Notes: a model not told the origin generated them from the letters alone. A stretch of 64,000 bases of DNA from an uncultured Caldilinea sp. (GCF_937128415.1 NZ_CAKZMJ010000066.1:62001-126000); one strand, 5' to 3'; counted from the first letter of the stretch, positions 36,749 through 64,000 are shown. Program-made: numbers and translations.

Positions 36749-38134
36749 ATGAAGCGCAAGATTCTGATCCCTCTCGATGGTTCCGACTTCAGTCTGCAGA
36801 TCATACGCGTCGTGCTTGACTTTTTTGACCCGCGCGATGTGTCCCTGGTCTTGCTGCGCGTGGCGCAGCCGCCGAGCCTTCCCCTGGAAGCCTCTTCTGC
36901 GCGCACGCTCCTGACCGGCGGTTATCCGCTCTCCGGTTCATATGAGACCTATGCCAGCGCCGTAGAGCAAGAATACGAGGCCGCCGAAGAGGAGCTGAAG
37001 GCCGTGCGCGCACAACTCCTGGAAGCGCTTCAACCCGAAGCGGAGCGCCTGCGCTCCTTGGGATACGCTGTAAAGCTCGAGGTCCAGTTTGGCGACCCGG
37101 CGCAGCGCATCGTCCAGTACGCCAATGAGGAGAGAATCGGTCTGATCGCCATGGCCACGCACGGCCGTTCCGGCCTAAGTCGGCTCGTGATGGGAAGCGT
37201 GGCGGAGCGCGTGTTGCGCAGCTCCAGCGCGCCGGTGCTCCTGTTGCGGCCTGACCCCTCTACGCTCGTCAAGAGCGCCGCCGAGAAGCTGGCGATGGCG
37301 GTAGGCAAGAGCATGAAGTTGCGCATGGTCGCCGCAACGGACGGCACCGTGTTCGGCCAGCGCGCGGTGAAATTAGCAAGCGAGCTGCAACCGTTGCTGG
37401 TGGGCGATCTCACGGTGGTGGTGATCGCCTCGGAGCGCGAAGGCGCCGAACGCGCGCAGCAGGTGATGGTGGACACTGCGGCGCTTCTGACCACAGAGCC
37501 TAAACCGCAGCTCGTTCCGCTGGTGGGCTACCCGGACGAAGTATTGTTGAAATATCTGGAGACGCATCCGACCGACTTGCTGATCATCGGCGCCTTCGCC
37601 GACCGCGGCGCCGGCGGCCTCAGCGCAGTGGGCCCCACCGCCCATCGAATCGTGCAGGAGGCGCCGACCTCTGTGCTGCTGGTCAAAGGCCATCGCACTG
37701 CGATCCGGCGCGTCCTGGTCTGCGCGGCGGTCGAAGATGAGACCATCGTGATGGTGGGGGCGCAGTTTGCCCAGGCGATCGGCGCCGACTTAGACTTGCT
37801 GCACGTCATGCCGCCTTCGGCCGCTCCCTATCTGTCCGCCGAACCGGACCTGCCGATCGATGTGGAGACCGTGCTCTCTCAGGGCACGCGGCTCTCTTCG
37901 GTGCTGCACGAGTGGGAGCGCAGGCTTCAGGAGTACGGCTTTGACCGCTCTTCGATCATCCTGCAGGCGGGTTCAGTGCAGGAAGTGATCTTGCAACGGG
38001 CCCGCGAGAGGGATTATGATGTAGTTGTGGTGGGCAGCGAATCCAGCCCCGGCCACTTCCCCGGCAGCATCGCCAACGCCATCGTCCGCTACGCTGAACA
38101 GTCGGTGCTGCTGGTGCGCATTCGCGCAACTTGA
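36749..38134 (+). CDS. Universal stress protein with three tandem UspA-like domains
   Basis: The 461-aa protein contains three USP-like units. Residues about 3-165 start KRKILIPLDGSDFS and carry the nucleotide loop MATHGRSGLSRLVMGSVAERVLRSS. Residues about 185-320 are more divergent (GAFADRGAGGLSAVGPTAHRIVQEAPTSVLLV). Residues about 322-461 (VVVGSESSPGHFPGSIANAIVRYAEQSVLLVR) form the third. The first keeps the full GxxGxxxxxxGS ATP motif; the second lacks the last serine and the third reads GHFPGSIAN. AAAGGAGG lies 8 bases before the start. It stands between the NifJ-linked genes and a CBS gene, suggesting an energy-status function. Confidence 0.9.
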   Translation: MKRKILIPLDGSDFSLQIIRVVLDFFDPRDVSLVLLRVAQPPSLPLEASSARTLLTGGYPLSGSYETYASAVEQEYEAAEEELKAVRAQLLEALQPEAERLRSLGYAVKLEVQFGDPAQRIVQYANEERIGLIAMATHGRSGLSRLVMGSVAERVLRSSSAPVLLLRPDPSTLVKSAAEKLAMAVGKSMKLRMVAATDGTVFGQRAVKLASELQPLLVGDLTVVVIASEREGAERAQQVMVDTAALLTTEPKPQLVPLVGYPDEVLLKYLETHPTDLLIIGAFADRGAGGLSAVGPTAHRIVQEAPTSVLLVKGHRTAIRRVLVCAAVEDETIVMVGAQFAQAIGADLDLLHVMPPSAAPYLSAEPDLPIDVETVLSQGTRLSSVLHEWERRLQEYGFDRSSIILQAGSVQEVILQRARERDYDVVVVGSESSPGHFPGSIANAIVRYAEQSVLLVRIRAT

Positions 38135-38177
38135 TGAGGGTTTATTCGTCGAACGCGATCCAGCGAGGAGGCTCCCC

Positions 38178-38609
38178 ATGAAGAAGCGTCATCTCACCGA
38201 AGTCCAGGATTGGATGCGCGAAAATCCCGTCACGATCGCGCCGGACGCCACGCTCGCCGAGGCGCAGGAACTCATGACCGAGCATGAAGTGCGGCGCTTG
38301 CCGGTCGTTGAGAATGGGGAGCTTGTCGGGATCATCACCTACAGCGACATCCTGCGCCAGATTCCTCCCCTGCGCGAGGAAGAAGAAGCCGACCATGCGA
38401 CCGTCCTCTTGAATCAGCGCACCGTGGGGGAAGTGATGACTTATTCGCCGATCACGATCAACCCGAGCGCAACGATCCAGGAGGCGGCCGAGCGCATGCT
38501 CGAATATCAGGTGAGCGGCCTGCCGGTGGTGCGCAACAACAAGGTGGTGGGCATCATCACCGAAAGCGACATCTTCCGGCTGGTGGTGGAGTCCTGGTCG
38601 GAGGAGTAG
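38178..38609 (+). CDS. CBS-domain pair protein
   Basis: The 143-aa protein consists almost only of two CBS motifs (about residues 8-62 and 78-136, ending LVGIITYSDIL and VVGIITESDIF). Such minimal proteins bind AMP, ATP or related nucleotides as dimers. GAGGAGG lies 6 bases before the ATG at 38178. It begins 43 bases after the triple-USP gene and is probably cotranscribed with it. Confidence 0.9.
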   Translation: MKKRHLTEVQDWMRENPVTIAPDATLAEAQELMTEHEVRRLPVVENGELVGIITYSDILRQIPPLREEEEADHATVLLNQRTVGEVMTYSPITINPSATIQEAAERMLEYQVSGLPVVRNNKVVGIITESDIFRLVVESWSEE

Positions 38610-38630
38610 CCGTTCACTTCGCAAGAGAAT

Positions 38631-38660
38631 TTGCCTTGCGCCGACGGAGCATGCTATCAT
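38631..38660 (+). promoter_or_regulatory. Promoter of the thiamine transport operon
   Basis: TTGCCT at 38631-38636 and an extended -10 TGCTATCAT (box 38655-38660) are 18 bases apart. The start near 38667 leaves the full TPP riboswitch in the leader. Confidence 0.55.
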
Positions 38661-38678
38661 CGTAAACAGAATCGACAA

Positions 38679-38772
<94 letters not shown>

Positions 38773-38802
38773 CGCAGCGCCATGAGCCTGTCTTCACTCG
38801 CT

Positions 38803-38834
38803 GGCCTTACCCGTTGGATGGTAAGGCCGTTTTT
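38803..38834 (+). terminator. Intrinsic terminator of the TPP riboswitch expression platform
   Basis: GGCCTTACC (38803-38811) pairs perfectly with GGTAAGGCC (38820-38828) across an 8-base loop and is followed by GTTTTTATT. It lies between the aptamer and the thiB ribosome-binding site, so it is the transcription-off arm of the switch. Confidence 0.88.
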
Positions 38835-38852
38835 ATTCCTCAGGAGGACCGT

Positions 38853-39995
<1,143 letters not shown>

Positions 39996-39997
39996 AA

Positions 39998-40080
39998 CGT
40001 GGTGCGTGATTCGTGGTGCGTGGTGCGTGATTCGTGGTGCGTGGTGCGTGATTCGTGGTGCGTGCTGCGTGGCGCATGAC
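39998..40080 (+). repeat. Short tandem repeat GTGGTGCGTGATTC inside the thiamine operon
   Basis: The thiB-thiP gap contains three successive copies of a 24-base unit (CGTGGTGCGTGATT plus CGTGGTGCGTG), followed by a degenerate copy. The inverse GCGCACCACGC at about 40085 could pair with it to form a hairpin. It does not contain unique spacers, so it is not a CRISPR array. It may attenuate expression between binding protein and permease or simply be slippage-generated. Confidence 0.8.
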
Positions 40081-40118
40081 GGAACGCGCACCACGCAACA
40101 GACGTTGAAAGGCTTCCG

Positions 40119-42844
<2,726 letters not shown>

Positions 42845-42855
42845 GCGGGCGCTTC

Positions 42856-43740
<885 letters not shown>

Positions 43741-43752
43741 GGACAATCTCGC

Positions 43753-44154
<402 letters not shown>

Positions 44155-44166
44155 GGGCGGTGTGCG

Positions 44167-44550
44167 TCACTTCTGCTCGCAAATGACCTTTTCGCCATCG
44201 AGGCGGCTGTCGGTGTGAATCGCGTAGGTTCTGGCGCCATCGCTCAGGAGGACCAGATACCCCGGCGTGATTACAGCAGCGTACACCATATCCGGCTGAG
44301 GACATCCCAGGCTGGCGTCCGGCCACTGCACGGCTTCGATGGATTCAAGATACAGCATTTCCGGCGCGATGTCCAAAGTTTGCGCCGCAAACTGAATGGC
44401 GGCGTTGACGAGCGCCTGTTCTTCCGACGGCAATGCAGCCATCGGGGAAGGCGTCATCGTCTCTGGGATGCGCTGCACAGGTTGACACGCAGCCAGCATG
44501 AGTGCAGTTGCGCCAACGAGCAAACCGGCCTTCCAACGATGAATTCCCAT
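44167..44550 (-). CDS. Small lipoprotein with a conserved WPDxSLGCPQP motif
   Basis: The 127-aa protein has a signal peptide with a lipobox (LAAC, about residue 21) and a Pro-rich linker. Its C-terminal block WPDASLGCPQPDMVYAAVITPGYLVLL is shared by many secreted proteins of unknown role in Chloroflexota and cyanobacteria. The ATG at 44550 has AAGGAG 7 bases upstream; the open frame extends to 44841 but without sense as a signal peptide. The cysteine pair (in LGC and VIC) could form a disulfide. Confidence 0.75.
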   Translation of the reverse strand: MGIHRWKAGLLVGATALMLAACQPVQRIPETMTPSPMAALPSEEQALVNAAIQFAAQTLDIAPEMLYLESIEAVQWPDASLGCPQPDMVYAAVITPGYLVLLSDGARTYAIHTDSRLDGEKVICEQK

Positions 44551-44627
44551 CAATTGGCTCCTTCCCGCCGTGCACTGCTGAGCTTTCGCCGATGAAACCA
44601 AGGCGGAGCCGGGCAATGCCTTCAAGC

Positions 44628-44884
44628 TCAGGCTGCAAGCGCCAGCAGCATCTGCTGCAAGATGATCAGGGCAAAAAACACAACGATAATCGAGACGTCG
44701 ATCATGCCGCCTAGCGGTGGAATCAACCTGCGCACCGGCTCCAACACCGGTTCGGTGATCTGGTAGAGAAACTGCACGATCGGATTGTACGGGTCCAGAT
44801 TGGGAATCCAGCTCATCAGCGCACGCGCCAGCAGCACCCAACTGTACAACTGAAGAACGGCGGCCAAAATCTCAAAAATTGCGT

Positions 44885-44888
<4 letters not shown>
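44628..44888 (-). CDS. yggT: YggT family membrane protein
   Basis: The 86-aa protein has two hydrophobic helices flanking the family motif SWIPNLDPYNPIVQFLYQITEPVLEPVRRLIPPLGGMIDVS. YggT proteins are implicated in osmotic or cell-division related membrane functions but are poorly defined. Its ATG overlaps the proC stop by 4 bases (ATGA). The order yggS-proC-yggT is conserved in many bacteria. Confidence 0.93.
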
Positions 44889-46449
<1,561 letters not shown>

Positions 46450-46592
46450 GACATGAAATTTTACCAGTGAACCGCGCGCCCGACAAAGCAGGGAAGGTGT
46501 AGTTAGGGAAAGCAACGGCCAGCGTGCTGCGTGGTCCACCGCCTCCTCTGGAAGTTCTGCGTTGTGACGGCGAAGCGCTCCGGCGCGTCTTC

Positions 46593-47780
<1,188 letters not shown>

Positions 47781-47803
47781 CGATTCACCTCCGCAAGACC
47801 ATT

Positions 47804-48256
<453 letters not shown>

Positions 48257-48353
48257 GGAAATTCCTCTTCCTGTGGTGAGTCGATCTACGCAATCGTGAT
48301 CGGCAATCGTGATCGTTATCGACGCCGTCGGACATGGCTCTTCTCCTGCACAG

Positions 48354-49595
<1,242 letters not shown>

Positions 49596-49608
49596 GCGTT
49601 TGCTCCAC

Positions 49609-50844
<1,236 letters not shown>

Positions 50845-50924
50845 CGTCGCCTCCTTTCTTGGATACAGCTACAGGTTTCCAGGTCAATCTATGAATCTAA
50901 GACGCACTTCATGCTGTGGATGGG

Positions 50925-51250
50925 CTCTCACCCCCTGCCCCCTCTCCCAAGGATGGGAGAGGGGGAAAGAGCGCTGCAGCCGCAGGAAGGCCCTCACCCC
51001 CTGCCCCCCTCTCCCAAGGATGGGAGAGTGATTAAGATAAAGGTCGACCTGGACGCGAAAAAAAGCCCTCACCCCCTGCCCCCTCTCCCAAGGATGGGAG
51101 AGGGGGCAAGAGCGCCGTAGCCGCAGGAAGGCCCTCACCCCCTGCCCCCTCTCCCAAGGATGGGAGAGGGGGAAAGAGCGCCGTAGCCGCAGGAAGGCCC
51201 TCACCCCCTGCCCCCCTCTCCCAAGGATGGGAGAGGGGGAAAGAGCGCCG
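50925..51250. repeat. Tandem array of five GC-rich palindromic units, mostly 66 bp apart (copy C)
   Basis: Units start near 50925, 50991, 51066, 51132 and 51198; three of the four steps are 66 bases, the other 75. Each contains CCCTCACCCCCTGCC and the CTCTCCCA/TGGGAGAG stem with the linker AGAGCGCCGTAGCCGCAGGA. The third step contains a divergent insert. The tail GTGAAATTCC at about 51281 follows, as in copies A and B. No gene is credible in the 484-base gap 50845-51328. Confidence 0.85.
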
Positions 51251-51328
51251 TAGACCCTCGGCAAACCGTCAAAAACATTTGTGAAATTCCATGAAATCTC
51301 CCAAAAGATTGAATATCGAACCTAAAGA

Positions 51329-53188
<1,860 letters not shown>

Positions 53189-53335
53189 GGGATCATTCTC
53201 TACGCAACTGAGCGCTTTGGCAAAGCGTGTGTTCATTGATACACTCCCTGTAACGAGGGCGAAGCTCCGCCAATGGGGGCGGGTTTCCAGGCCGACCGCG
53301 CCAGGAAAAACGGAAACAAGCAATCCAAAGCACAG

Positions 53336-54467
<1,132 letters not shown>

Positions 54468-54503
54468 TAAACCTGGGGGCGCGTAGAATTTTCACCAGGT
54501 CTT

Positions 54504-54548
54504 AAGACCCGAATTCCACTATCGACTCGCTTTGTGTCTTCGGGTCTT
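54504..54548 (+). other. Stem-loop in the hisS leader region
   Basis: AAGACCCGAA (54504-54513) pairs perfectly with TTCGGGTCTT (54539-54548) with a 25-base loop. The overlapping GGTCTTAAGACC is itself palindromic. It may be the ald terminator, although no T-run follows, or a leader structure for hisS. The T-box consensus is not seen. Confidence 0.4.
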
Positions 54549-54601
54549 TGTGGTGGAAGCTTTTGTAGTGCAAGCTTAATTGAGCATTCATTGAGAATTC
54601 T

Positions 54602-55990
<1,389 letters not shown>

Positions 55991-56000
55991 ATGCATCCCG

Positions 56001-56033
56001 GCGTCCCCGACTGCCAGCTGGGGTCGGGGACGC
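56001..56033. terminator. Perfect 11-bp stem-loop between hisS and the convergent methyltransferase gene
   Basis: GCGTCCCCGAC (56001-56011) pairs with GTCGGGGACGC (56023-56033) with an 11-base loop that is itself partly self-complementary. It lies in a 48-base gap between convergent genes. It has only a weak T-run on either side, but position and stem favour a bidirectional terminator. Confidence 0.6.
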
Positions 56034-56038
56034 GCATT

Positions 56039-56992
56039 TCATGCATAAACCCCTTCGCGCCGCCAGATTTCCAGCATGAACTCATACGACTTCAACGGCA
56101 TGCCGGTGTAAATGCAGTTGCTCGTCGAAAAGATGTAGCCGCCCCCCGGCATGCCGTTGCGCAGCGCATAGCGCACAGATTCGGCGATCTCCTCCGGCGC
56201 GCCGGTGTCGAGCAAGGCGCAGTTCACGTTGCCGATTAAACAGACCTGATCGCCGTAGCGCCGCTTGACTTCGGCGATGTCGACGCCTGCCTGGGGGTCG
56301 AGCGAATGCAGCGCATGCGGTTTGGTGGCCACAAGCTGGTCGATGATCGGCATGATGTTGCCGTCGGTGTGTTTAATCACGTAAAAACCCATGTCCCGAT
56401 ACGCCGCCGTCAACTGCGCCAGATAGGGCGTGATGAACTCGGCGAAGTGGCGAGGGCTGAGGAAGGGTCCGCTGTTGAAGCAGTAGTCGGCGCACAGGGC
56501 GAAGCCGTCCAGCCCGCCATGGCGTGCGTACACCTCGGCCCGACGAATGGCGGCGTCGACTTTCTGTTGCGCTTCTCGCTTCAGCCCTTCGGGATCGTCG
56601 GCCAGACGTTCGGCGAAGGCGAACATCTCTTTGCCATCCGGGATGCTGAAGGTGGCGTCGCCGTGACGCATCAAAAAATAGCGGTCGCCCGTCTTTTCAC
56701 GGAGGATGTCGATCAGCCGGATCGTCTCCTCGACGGTGTCGGGGTTCGGATGGATGAAAATGGCGCTGTGCTCGAAGCGCTCGGCGGTGGCGATGTAGAT
56801 GTCCGCCATATCGAGACGATGGAGCTCGCGCTCTTTCTCCTCCATCTGCCCCCACTGGCTGTAGTTGCGATGGGAGGGGTGCACCTTGCCGAACGCTTCC
56901 ATGGTCAAAAAGAAGACGAGCTCGAAGTGCGGCACGCGGCCGGTGAGCGGCCTGCGCTCGAGCGCGGCGATGAATCGTTCACGCGGTTGCAT
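56039..56992 (-). CDS. Uroporphyrinogen decarboxylase (URO-D) family methyltransferase, second copy
   Basis: The 317-aa protein starts MQPRERFIAALERRPL and shows the URO-D superfamily TIM-barrel blocks: ALCADYCFNSGPFLSPRHFAEFITPYLAQL, VIKHTDGNIMPIIDQL, and VCLIGNVNCALLDTGAPEEIAESVRYAL. HTDGN takes the place of the HxC zinc motif seen in MtaA/MtbA, with cysteines in GNVNC and STSNC as further candidates. It probably moves a methyl group between a substrate or CoM-like acceptor and the corrinoid protein; haem synthesis is unlikely. The ATG at 56992 is chosen; it follows the first-copy gene's stop by 4 bases. Confidence 0.82.
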   Translation of the reverse strand: MQPRERFIAALERRPLTGRVPHFELVFFLTMEAFGKVHPSHRNYSQWGQMEEKERELHRLDMADIYIATAERFEHSAIFIHPNPDTVEETIRLIDILREKTGDRYFLMRHGDATFSIPDGKEMFAFAERLADDPEGLKREAQQKVDAAIRRAEVYARHGGLDGFALCADYCFNSGPFLSPRHFAEFITPYLAQLTAAYRDMGFYVIKHTDGNIMPIIDQLVATKPHALHSLDPQAGVDIAEVKRRYGDQVCLIGNVNCALLDTGAPEEIAESVRYALRNGMPGGGYIFSTSNCIYTGMPLKSYEFMLEIWRREGVYA

Positions 56993-56996
56993 CCTG

Positions 56997-58130
56997 TCAC
57001 CCTCGTTTCTCCGGCTTGCCCGTGGGCTTGAGGTTGGCGAGCCCTTTGCCCCACACGCGTTTCGCCTCCTCAATGTAGAAAAGATAGTTCTCGAACGGCA
57101 CGTCGGGCGGCACGCGATGGTCGGGCGTGGGAATGTAGCCGCCCTCCTCCACCAGCGGCGCCAGGCGTTCGATCTCGCAAGTGATGGCCTCCTTGGACGC
57201 CATCAGAATGTGTTTGTCGAAGCCGCCCATCAGCCGCATCGCCTTGCCATAGCGCCGTCGAAACTCGAACGGATCGGCTTTCCACTTGCCGACCTCGATC
57301 GGAAACATGGTGTTGACGCCCGCCTCCAGCCAGAGCGGCGCAAGCAGCTCGATGTTGCCGTCGCAGTCCACGAAGACGATGTCCACGCCGTATTTATTCA
57401 AGGTGGCGGTGATGCGCTTGTAATGCGGCGCGAGAATTTGCTTGAACAGCTTGGGCGACATCAACGGGCCGCCGCTGTAGGCCATGTCCTCCCACATGCT
57501 GGCGGCTTCGGGGCGCACGCCGGCGCCAAGCACAAACTCCAACACGGCGACAACGACGTCGGCCAGCGTCTCGACGATCTCCTCGAAGAGGGGGCGATCG
57601 TCGTACATGATCTCAGAGATGCGTTCGAGGCCAAACCAGTTGCGCGCCACGCCGTAAAGCGAACCCGCCTCGATGAAGAGCGGATAGTCGCGGTCGGGGC
57701 GCGTCCATTCGGCGAGCTGCATCTCCCAGGCCGGACCTGCGGGCAGGCGCAGTGGGTCATCGGCGCGCAGGCGCGGCTTGTAAAAAGCGTTCCAACTGTC
57801 GCGATCTACAAGCGTGTGGCGCAGATGACGAGGGATCGAACCGAGAAATTTGCCGCGCTGCACGATGACGCCGTCGGCCTGCTGGACGATTTCGGTCTCC
57901 CCCTCGTCGACCAGTTTCAGCGTCGGAAAAGGGGGCCACAGCCCCACAATGCAGCCGCACATGCGCCACTGCGGGTCCATGCCGAAGAAAAGGTCGGGAT
58001 CCACGCCGGCAGGATACCCCTGATCCTGCCAGATGGTCAGCGTCTCCTCCCAAAAACCAAAGTCCATGATCGGGCAGCGGTCGCGCGGCTGATAGTGCAT
58101 CACGGCTGTAAAACGTTCGCGAGGATTCAT
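56997..58130 (-). CDS. Uroporphyrinogen decarboxylase (URO-D) family methyltransferase, first copy
   Basis: The 377-aa protein begins MNPRERFTAVMHYQPRDRCPIMDFGFWEETL and contains the URO-D superfamily blocks MWEDMAYSGGPLMSPKLFKQILAPHYK, IVFVDCDGNIELL and MRLMGGFDKHILMASKEAI, with a C-terminal PTPDHRVPPD. The DCDGN cysteine and the PDH histidine are plausible zinc ligands. It is not close enough to HemE to be a haem enzyme. With the corrinoid protein upstream it forms a likely methyltransferase pair for an O- or N-methylated compound of unknown identity. Confidence 0.85.
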   Translation of the reverse strand: MNPRERFTAVMHYQPRDRCPIMDFGFWEETLTIWQDQGYPAGVDPDLFFGMDPQWRMCGCIVGLWPPFPTLKLVDEGETEIVQQADGVIVQRGKFLGSIPRHLRHTLVDRDSWNAFYKPRLRADDPLRLPAGPAWEMQLAEWTRPDRDYPLFIEAGSLYGVARNWFGLERISEIMYDDRPLFEEIVETLADVVVAVLEFVLGAGVRPEAASMWEDMAYSGGPLMSPKLFKQILAPHYKRITATLNKYGVDIVFVDCDGNIELLAPLWLEAGVNTMFPIEVGKWKADPFEFRRRYGKAMRLMGGFDKHILMASKEAITCEIERLAPLVEEGGYIPTPDHRVPPDVPFENYLFYIEEAKRVWGKGLANLKPTGKPEKRG

Positions 58131-58266
58131 GCGCTGTTCCCCAGAATTGATTCAACGCAAAGCCACAAGAGCAAAAAAGCACGGAAATGCTCCGTGAGCC
58201 TGGCACCTGGCGTGCTTCGTTGGGCGTTATCGGCGCCGCTAGGCGGGGCGCCTTCGGTAAGGTCAG

Positions 58267-58914
58267 TCACGCCGCGACGCCTACGAAGCGACGCGCCAAC
58301 GTGACCGCGCCGGCGGCGTTGTCGCTGTACCCGTCCGCTCCGATCTCCTCGGCGAAGTCCTGCGTCACCGGCGCGCCGCCCACCATCACTTTCACGCGCT
58401 GACGCAGTCCCTCCTGCACCAGGCGGTCGATCATGCGCTTCATCGACGGCATGGTCGTGGTGAGCAGCGCCGAGAGCGCCACGATCTGCGGCTGATGCAC
58501 CTGCACGGCTTCGACGAGCTTGTCCGGGCTGACATCGACGCCGACGTCGACGATCTGAAAGCCGCCGCCTTCGAGCATGGTGGCCACCAGATTCTTGCCG
58601 ATGTCATGCAAGTCGCCCTGCACCGTGGCGATCACAACGCGGCCGGCCGGCTCGACCGCCCTGCCCAGCAGCAGCGGTCGAATCACTTCCATCGCCGCCT
58701 TCATGGCGCGCGCCGAGATGAGCAGCTCCGGCACAAAGCATTCATTCGCCTCGAAGCGGGCGCCGACCTCATCCATCGCCGGAATCATGTATTCAGTGAG
58801 CATCGTCTGTGGATCGACGCCCGCCGCCACCGCCGCCTGGGCGACGGCAGCCGCCCTTTTGGCGTCCCCATCCACAATCGCAGTAAAAAGCAGCTCCAGG
58901 TTCGGTTGAGACAT
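58267..58914 (-). CDS. Corrinoid (B12)-binding methyltransferase protein (MtaC/MtbC-like)
   Basis: The 215-aa protein has an N-terminal four-helix cap (MSQPNLELLFTAIVDGD, residues about 1-85) and a C-terminal Rossmann-like B12 domain. That domain shows DLHDIGKNLV (the DxHxxG axial-histidine motif), VDVGVDVSPDKLVEA and MVGGAPVTQDFAEEIGADGY. This is the corrinoid shuttle protein that carries the methyl group between two methyltransferases. The ATG at 58914 is chosen by family length; AAGGGAAGAG is upstream. It is the first gene of the operon with the two URO-D-like genes. Confidence 0.92.
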   Translation of the reverse strand: MSQPNLELLFTAIVDGDAKRAAAVAQAAVAAGVDPQTMLTEYMIPAMDEVGARFEANECFVPELLISARAMKAAMEVIRPLLLGRAVEPAGRVVIATVQGDLHDIGKNLVATMLEGGGFQIVDVGVDVSPDKLVEAVQVHQPQIVALSALLTTTMPSMKRMIDRLVQEGLRQRVKVMVGGAPVTQDFAEEIGADGYSDNAAGAVTLARRFVGVAA

Positions 58915-58974
58915 CGTTGCTCTTCCCTTTCTGTTTCTGTGCAAAATGGCGTGCGCGCACCGGGTGCAAACATG

Positions 58975-59003
58975 AGTATAGAAGACGTCGCCATCGATTT
59001 CAC
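58975..59003 (-). promoter_or_regulatory. Possible promoter of the corrinoid methyltransferase operon
   Basis: On the minus strand, TATACT (58975-58980) has GTGAAA (58998-59003) 17 bases upstream. The -10 is good, the -35 only moderate. The leader to 58914 would be about 55 bases. Confidence 0.4.
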
Positions 59004-59047
59004 CGGTCTTCTGGGGAGTTTTTGCGGGCAAACTGAGACGAATCGAA

Positions 59048-59112
59048 AGCGCTGCGAAAAAGAATCTTCGCAGTTGCATAGAATACGCAAAAGACATATA
59101 CTTGATAGCGCT
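59048..59112. promoter_or_regulatory. Two AGCGCT-centred sites, possible LacI-type operators
   Basis: CGAAAGCGCTGCGA and TGATAGCGCTTCAT, centred at about 59050 and 59110, share the AGCGCT core typical of LacI/GalR-family operators. The second overlaps the predicted start of the rhamnose operon. Dyad symmetry beyond the core is weak, so this is tentative. Apart from these sites and the two promoters, the 334-base gap (58915-59248) shows nothing. Confidence 0.3.
59074..59102 (+). promoter_or_regulatory. Promoter of the rhamnose operon
   Basis: TTGCAT (59074-59079) and TATACT (59097-59102) are separated by 17 bases, with a predicted start near 59109. The leader of about 140 bases ends with GAGGAGGGAA before the ATG at 59249. 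Confidence 0.65.
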
Positions 59113-59248
59113 TCATCCGAGTGCCCCGGCCATTGGCCTTTCAAAATAACAGTGTGGACGCCGGCGGACGGCGTCTCTTGGCGATGATCGGTCATCCGGT
59201 CGTCGTTTGCAGGCAAAATGAATCATCAATAGAGGAGGGAATTCAGCG

Positions 59249-60493
<1,245 letters not shown>

Positions 60494-60555
60494 ACGACGG
60501 AAGCGGCGGGCGTTGCAGCGACGTCCGCCGCACACGCGATACGAAACACACAACC

Positions 60556-64000
<3,445 letters not shown>

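Noticed and set aside
39998..40080. CRISPR-like short repeats
   Set aside because: No unique spacers; simple tandem slippage repeat.
50925..51250. CRISPR array
   Set aside because: Units are contiguous near-identical copies, mostly 66 bp apart, without variable spacers, and no cas genes are near.
54468..54601. T-box leader before hisS
   Set aside because: The T-box consensus AGGGTGGNACCGCG and a specifier-loop layout are absent; only a simple stem-loop is seen.
56039..58130. HemE (haem biosynthesis uroporphyrinogen decarboxylase)
   Set aside because: Active-site blocks are of the methyltransferase branch and the genes are operonic with a corrinoid protein, not with haem genes.

Overview
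This 64 kb window is GC-rich chromosomal DNA of a bacterium. Gene content and style (lipoprotein-anchored transport components, a very large SARP/AAA regulator, DUF1385, single-chain pyruvate:ferredoxin oxidoreductase, UroD-type methyltransferases with a corrinoid protein, and no outer-membrane assembly genes) fit a Chloroflexota bacterium of the Caldilinea type. That assignment is an inference from gene content; no rRNA or tRNA gene was seen. Genes are tightly packed, often with ATGA/TGATG overlaps, and most long antisense reading frames are high-GC shadows.

Layout. 1-3.8 kb: YqeY, a 7TM-HD phosphohydrolase, YbeY and a diacylglycerol-kinase-family protein (envelope, c-di-AMP and rRNA housekeeping). 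3.8-11.4 kb: a 1203-aa SARP/BTAD-AAA regulator, DUF1385, a membrane-anchored lytic transglycosylase, a SanA/YdcF protein and a zinc-ribbon protein. 11.6-16.8 kb: a peptide-type ABC importer (binding protein, two permeases, no ATPases) followed by a P-loop/winged-helix fusion. 16.9-22.2 kb: a small membrane protein, fructose-1,6-bisphosphatase, and an IclR-controlled catabolic set (enolase-superfamily enzyme and zinc alcohol dehydrogenase). 22.2-29.3 kb: a TetR-led MacAB-like efflux operon divergent from an MFS exporter, with a TetR-type palindrome at each predicted transcription start. 29.4-38.6 kb: a second TetR with a small membrane protein, then CBS-ACT, NifJ, a dihydroorotate-dehydrogenase-like protein, a triple universal-stress protein and a CBS-pair protein. 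38.6-42.8 kb: a TPP riboswitch with terminator controlling a ThiBPQ-type thiamine importer. 42.9-50.8 kb: YggS-ProC-YggT with small envelope proteins, MaoC, a cysteine-desulfurase-like enzyme and secreted proteins of unknown function. 51.3-56 kb: SppA, alanine dehydrogenase, HisS. 56-64 kb: two UroD-family methyltransferases and a corrinoid protein, divergent from an L-rhamnose isomerase and a rhamnose-type ABC importer that runs off the window.

Three intergenic regions (about 17.6, 30.6 and 51 kb) carry the same mosaic of GC-rich palindromes with a shared tail, one of them as five tandem copies, most with a 66-bp period. A separate 16-bp palindrome occurs upstream of both the efflux locus and the NifJ cluster. 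The most interesting leads are the corrinoid methyltransferase set paired with the rhamnose operon, the NifJ neighbourhood flanked by CBS sensors with a dihydroorotate-dehydrogenase homologue lacking the orotate-binding motif, the ATPase-less peptide importer coupled to a STAND-like regulator, and the paired palindromic operators.
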